Source: Patescibacteria group bacterium
GTDB taxonomy: Bacteria > Patescibacteriota > Minisyncoccia > UBA6257 > GWB1-50-10
Assembly (NCBI GenBank): GCA_023474215.1
Contig: JAMCYI010000014.1
Span: 1 to 37,258, forward strand
Direction of reading: 5' to 3'
DNA length: 37,258 bases
The translations under genes and the position numbers were made by a program. This document shows, piece after piece, positions 35,362 through 37,258 of the stretch. Each line of letters begins with the position of its first letter. The first letter of the stretch is position 1. Below the pieces are notes generated by a model. That model worked only from the letters and a program-made list of their open reading frames with translations, ran no database searches and was not told the DNA's origin.

Positions 35362-36102
35362 ATGAAATATTCTCATTTGAGCGAAACGGTATCCATTAAA
35401 ACCGTTTCAGAAAAAGAAAACGTCGGTACGTTCTATGTCGAGGGGTTGTACAGCGGTTTTGGGATGACGCTCGGAAACGCTTTGCGGCGGGTCCTCCTGT
35501 CGTCGTTGCCGGGTGCCGCCATCACGCAGTTTAAGGCAAAGGGCGTCGATCATGAATTTTCGACGCTGCCCGGCATGGTAGAAGACGTCGTTGAGCTTTC
35601 TTTGAATCTGAAAAAGGTCAGATTTTATTTTACGGCCGACGAGCCGCAAACGCTCACGATCCGCTCGAAGGGGGAAGGGGAAGTTACGGCGGGTGACATC
35701 GAGGGGAATGCATTCGTAAAAGTTTTGAACAAAGATTTGCATTTGGCGACGCTGACCAAAAAAGGTGCCGATTTCGACGCCGAAATCGTCGTCGAAAAAG
35801 GCCTTGGGTACGTTGTCGCTGAATCCCGCAAAATGGAGCGGTTGTCGGTCGGAACGATCGTCATCGATTCCATCTTTTCGCCCGTCATGAAGGTTTCGTT
35901 CGAGGTTGAAAATATGCGCGTTGGCGACCGGACCGATTTCAATCGCTTGAAAATGGAAATTGAAACCGACGGATCCATCAGCCCGTCCGAAGCGATCCAC
36001 AAGGCAGCAAACGTTTTGAAAGACCACTTCGAGAAGGTTGCCGAAGTTGAAGTTCATGCAGCTGAGGTTCCGGAAGAAAAACCCGCGAAAAAGAAGAAAT
36101 AA
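35362..36102 (+). CDS. rpoA: RNA polymerase alpha subunit without C-terminal domain
   Basis: A 246-residue alpha subunit. The N-terminal domain that dimerises and binds beta and beta-prime is complete: GFGMTLGNALRRVLLSSLPG, EDVVELSLNLKKV, and the final helix SEAIHKAANVLKDHF. E. coli alpha is 329 residues, with a CTD from about 249. Here the protein ends after a short Glu/Lys linker at the point where the CTD would begin, with rplQ starting at once. No frameshift or second frame is seen, so the loss is genuine. The CTD normally binds UP elements and activators, which bears on the promoter pattern of this genome. Confidence 0.96.
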   Translation: MKYSHLSETVSIKTVSEKENVGTFYVEGLYSGFGMTLGNALRRVLLSSLPGAAITQFKAKGVDHEFSTLPGMVEDVVELSLNLKKVRFYFTADEPQTLTIRSKGEGEVTAGDIEGNAFVKVLNKDLHLATLTKKGADFDAEIVVEKGLGYVVAESRKMERLSVGTIVIDSIFSPVMKVSFEVENMRVGDRTDFNRLKMEIETDGSISPSEAIHKAANVLKDHFEKVAEVEVHAAEVPEEKPAKKKK

Positions 36103-36452
36103 TGAGGCATTTGCACAAAGGCAGAAAATTCGGTTTAAAAACGGGAAGGAGAAAGTCGTTTCTCAAAATTCTCGCCAGCAACTTGATCAGCCATGAACAC
36201 ATCGTGACGACCGAAGCGCGGGCAAAAGAAATAAAATCGATCGTGGAACGATATGTCACGTACGGCAAACGGCAAAATCTCGCCGGTATGAAGCTTTTGT
36301 TGAAATACTTGCCAAAGAAATCGGCATACAAGGTATATCACGAACTTGCGCCGCGCTATAAAGACCGGAAAGGGGGATATGTAAGGATTTTGAAACTTGC
36401 TGCGCCGAGAAGGAACGACGGTTCGAAAATGGCGAAAATAGAATTCGTATAA
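36102..36452 (+). CDS. rplQ: 50S ribosomal protein L17
   Basis: A 116-residue L17 of normal length. MRHLHKGRKFGLKTGRRKS is the family N-terminus, followed by LASNLISHEHIVTTEARAKE and the C-terminal AAPRRNDGSKMAKIEFV. Its ATG overlaps the last base of the rpoA stop (TAATG), so translation is probably coupled. L17 sits near the polypeptide exit tunnel. Confidence 0.96.
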   Translation: MRHLHKGRKFGLKTGRRKSFLKILASNLISHEHIVTTEARAKEIKSIVERYVTYGKRQNLAGMKLLLKYLPKKSAYKVYHELAPRYKDRKGGYVRILKLAAPRRNDGSKMAKIEFV

Positions 36453-36456
36453 ATCC

Positions 36457-36801
36457 ATGAAGGAACACGTTATCGATGCAAAAAACAAGAAGTTGGGGAG
36501 GCTCGCCTCGGAGATCGCAATGATCCTTCAGGGGAAGCTCGATCCGCACTATAACCCCCGCTTGGAAGGGGAAGACAAGGTGATCGTAAAGAACGTGACG
36601 GGCATCGTCCTTTCGGGGAGAAAGCCGACCACGAAGATTTACTACCGGCACACCGGTCCTTTGGGTCACTTGAAAGAGGACAAATTCGAGGATGTTTTCA
36701 AAAAGAAACCGGCATGGGTTTTGCGGCATGCCGTGCGATTGATGCTTCCCAAGAACAAATTGGCCGCCAAAAGGTTGAAGAGACTGGTCGTCGAACAATA
36801 A
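36457..36801 (+). CDS. rplM: 50S ribosomal protein L13, shortened
   Basis: A 114-residue L13, about 25-30 residues shorter than E. coli L13 (142). The core is present: VIDAKNKKLGRLASEIAMIL, KVIVKNVTGIVLSGRKPT, then KIYYRHTGPLGHLKEDKF and the final VRLMLPKNKLAAKRLKRL. The C-terminal extension is missing, in line with trimmed ribosomal proteins in CPR genomes. It follows rplQ by 4 nt. Confidence 0.95.
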   Translation: MKEHVIDAKNKKLGRLASEIAMILQGKLDPHYNPRLEGEDKVIVKNVTGIVLSGRKPTTKIYYRHTGPLGHLKEDKFEDVFKKKPAWVLRHAVRLMLPKNKLAAKRLKRLVVEQ

Positions 36802-36802
36802 T

Positions 36803-37225
36803 ATGCCGCCGAAGAAAACGAAAGAAAAATACATCGAAGCGATCGGACGGAGGAAAACGGCCGTTGCTCGCGTTCGGATCCCCGCGAAGAAAAGCCAAAA
36901 AGAAACCGAAGTTGAAATAACGGTGAATGAAAAAGCGATAGAAAAATATTTCCCGTTGAAAAAGAATCAAGAGACGGCGAAAGCGCCGTTCAAAGCACTG
37001 ACCCTCAAGGGATATACGGGTGAAGTGAAAGTTGTAGGCGGAGGCGTGAATGCGCAGGCGGAAGCGATCCGCTTGGGATTTGCCCGGGCGCTTCTTACCA
37101 TGAATCCGGATTGGAGATCGACGTTGAAGGCGCTTGGATTTTTGAAGCGTGATCCGAGAATGGTGGAACGAAAGAAATACGGTTTACGCAAAGCCCGCAG
37201 ACCCCAGCAGTGGAGGAAGCGTTAG
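36803..37225 (+). CDS. rpsI: 30S ribosomal protein S9
   Basis: A 140-residue S9 with a Lys-rich N-terminal segment (PPKKTKEKY), then EAIGRRKTAVARVRI as the family start, VVGGGVNAQAEAIRLGFARAL in the middle and the terminal GLRKARRPQQWRKR tail that reaches the P-site tRNA. Its start is 1 nt after the rplM stop. The last 33 nt of the window hold nothing recognisable. Confidence 0.96.
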   Translation: MPPKKTKEKYIEAIGRRKTAVARVRIPAKKSQKETEVEITVNEKAIEKYFPLKKNQETAKAPFKALTLKGYTGEVKVVGGGVNAQAEAIRLGFARALLTMNPDWRSTLKALGFLKRDPRMVERKKYGLRKARRPQQWRKR

Positions 37226-37258
37226 CTTCCGGAACTGTTGGGAAGAAGGGGCGATGGG

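Overview
The window looks like a chromosome segment of a Patescibacteria/CPR bacterium of the Parcubacteria type. The evidence is the gene content: very short ribosomal-protein genes, an alanyl-tRNA synthetase that stops after the editing domain, an RNA polymerase alpha subunit without its C-terminal domain, a baseplate-J-like membrane protein, a pilin/LamG protein, and many small Nudix, HIT, DUF167 and DUF488 genes. I could place no rRNA, tRNA or CRISPR array. The family-level assignment is inference from the sequence alone.

Layout. 1-4.4 kb: small unlinked genes (NTF2-like, P-loop kinases, RsgA GTPase, ASCH, Nudix) with palindromic repeats. 4.4-7.0 kb: a small protein with a structured leader, an LD-carboxypeptidase, and a convergent GGDEF/palm-like protein; unlike their neighbours these use Shine-Dalgarno sites. 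7.0-13.4 kb: nucleotidyltransferase, ABC-F ATPase, TspO, a frameshifted pilin-LamG gene, FMN-binding protein, a second LD-carboxypeptidase and a RelA/SpoT-like HD hydrolase. 13.5-19.7 kb: a mostly co-directional run (Nudix, DUF167, HIT, DUF488, ATP-grasp, secreted-repeat protein, ATP-cone/Mrr nuclease, HAD phosphatase). 19.7-27.3 kb: a probable copper/thiol-redox island with redoxin, CcdA, a CsoR-type repressor with a visible operator over its own promoter, a 46-residue metal-binding peptide, a lycopene-cyclase-domain protein, a zinc-ribbon peptide, a CPH-type P1B ATPase, a SHOCT protein and DoxX. 27.4-33.2 kb: SIMPL protein, alaS, a PilM/FtsA-like protein and the baseplate-like protein. 33.5-37.2 kb: infA-rpmJ-rpsM-rpsK-rpsD-rpoA-rplQ-rplM-rpsI.

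Two patterns stand out. First, about sixteen genes begin 6-7 nt after a TATAAT-like hexamer, usually in the extended form TGnTAnnAT. Transcription would then start at or next to the start codon, so much of this genome is probably expressed as leaderless mRNA; the spacing corrects several start codons. The alpha subunit lacks the domain that contacts UP elements and activators, which fits promoters carried mainly by an extended -10.

Second, the intergenic spaces between 28.2 and 33.5 kb hold four related foldback elements of about 145 nt. Two have identical 114-nt cores but unrelated terminal arms, and in every copy the arms pair with each other. Internal hairpins also covary. One copy is inverted and its 18-nt stem is closed with four G-U pairs. 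This is my best candidate for an undescribed system: a mobile structured RNA or a hairpin-borne repeat.
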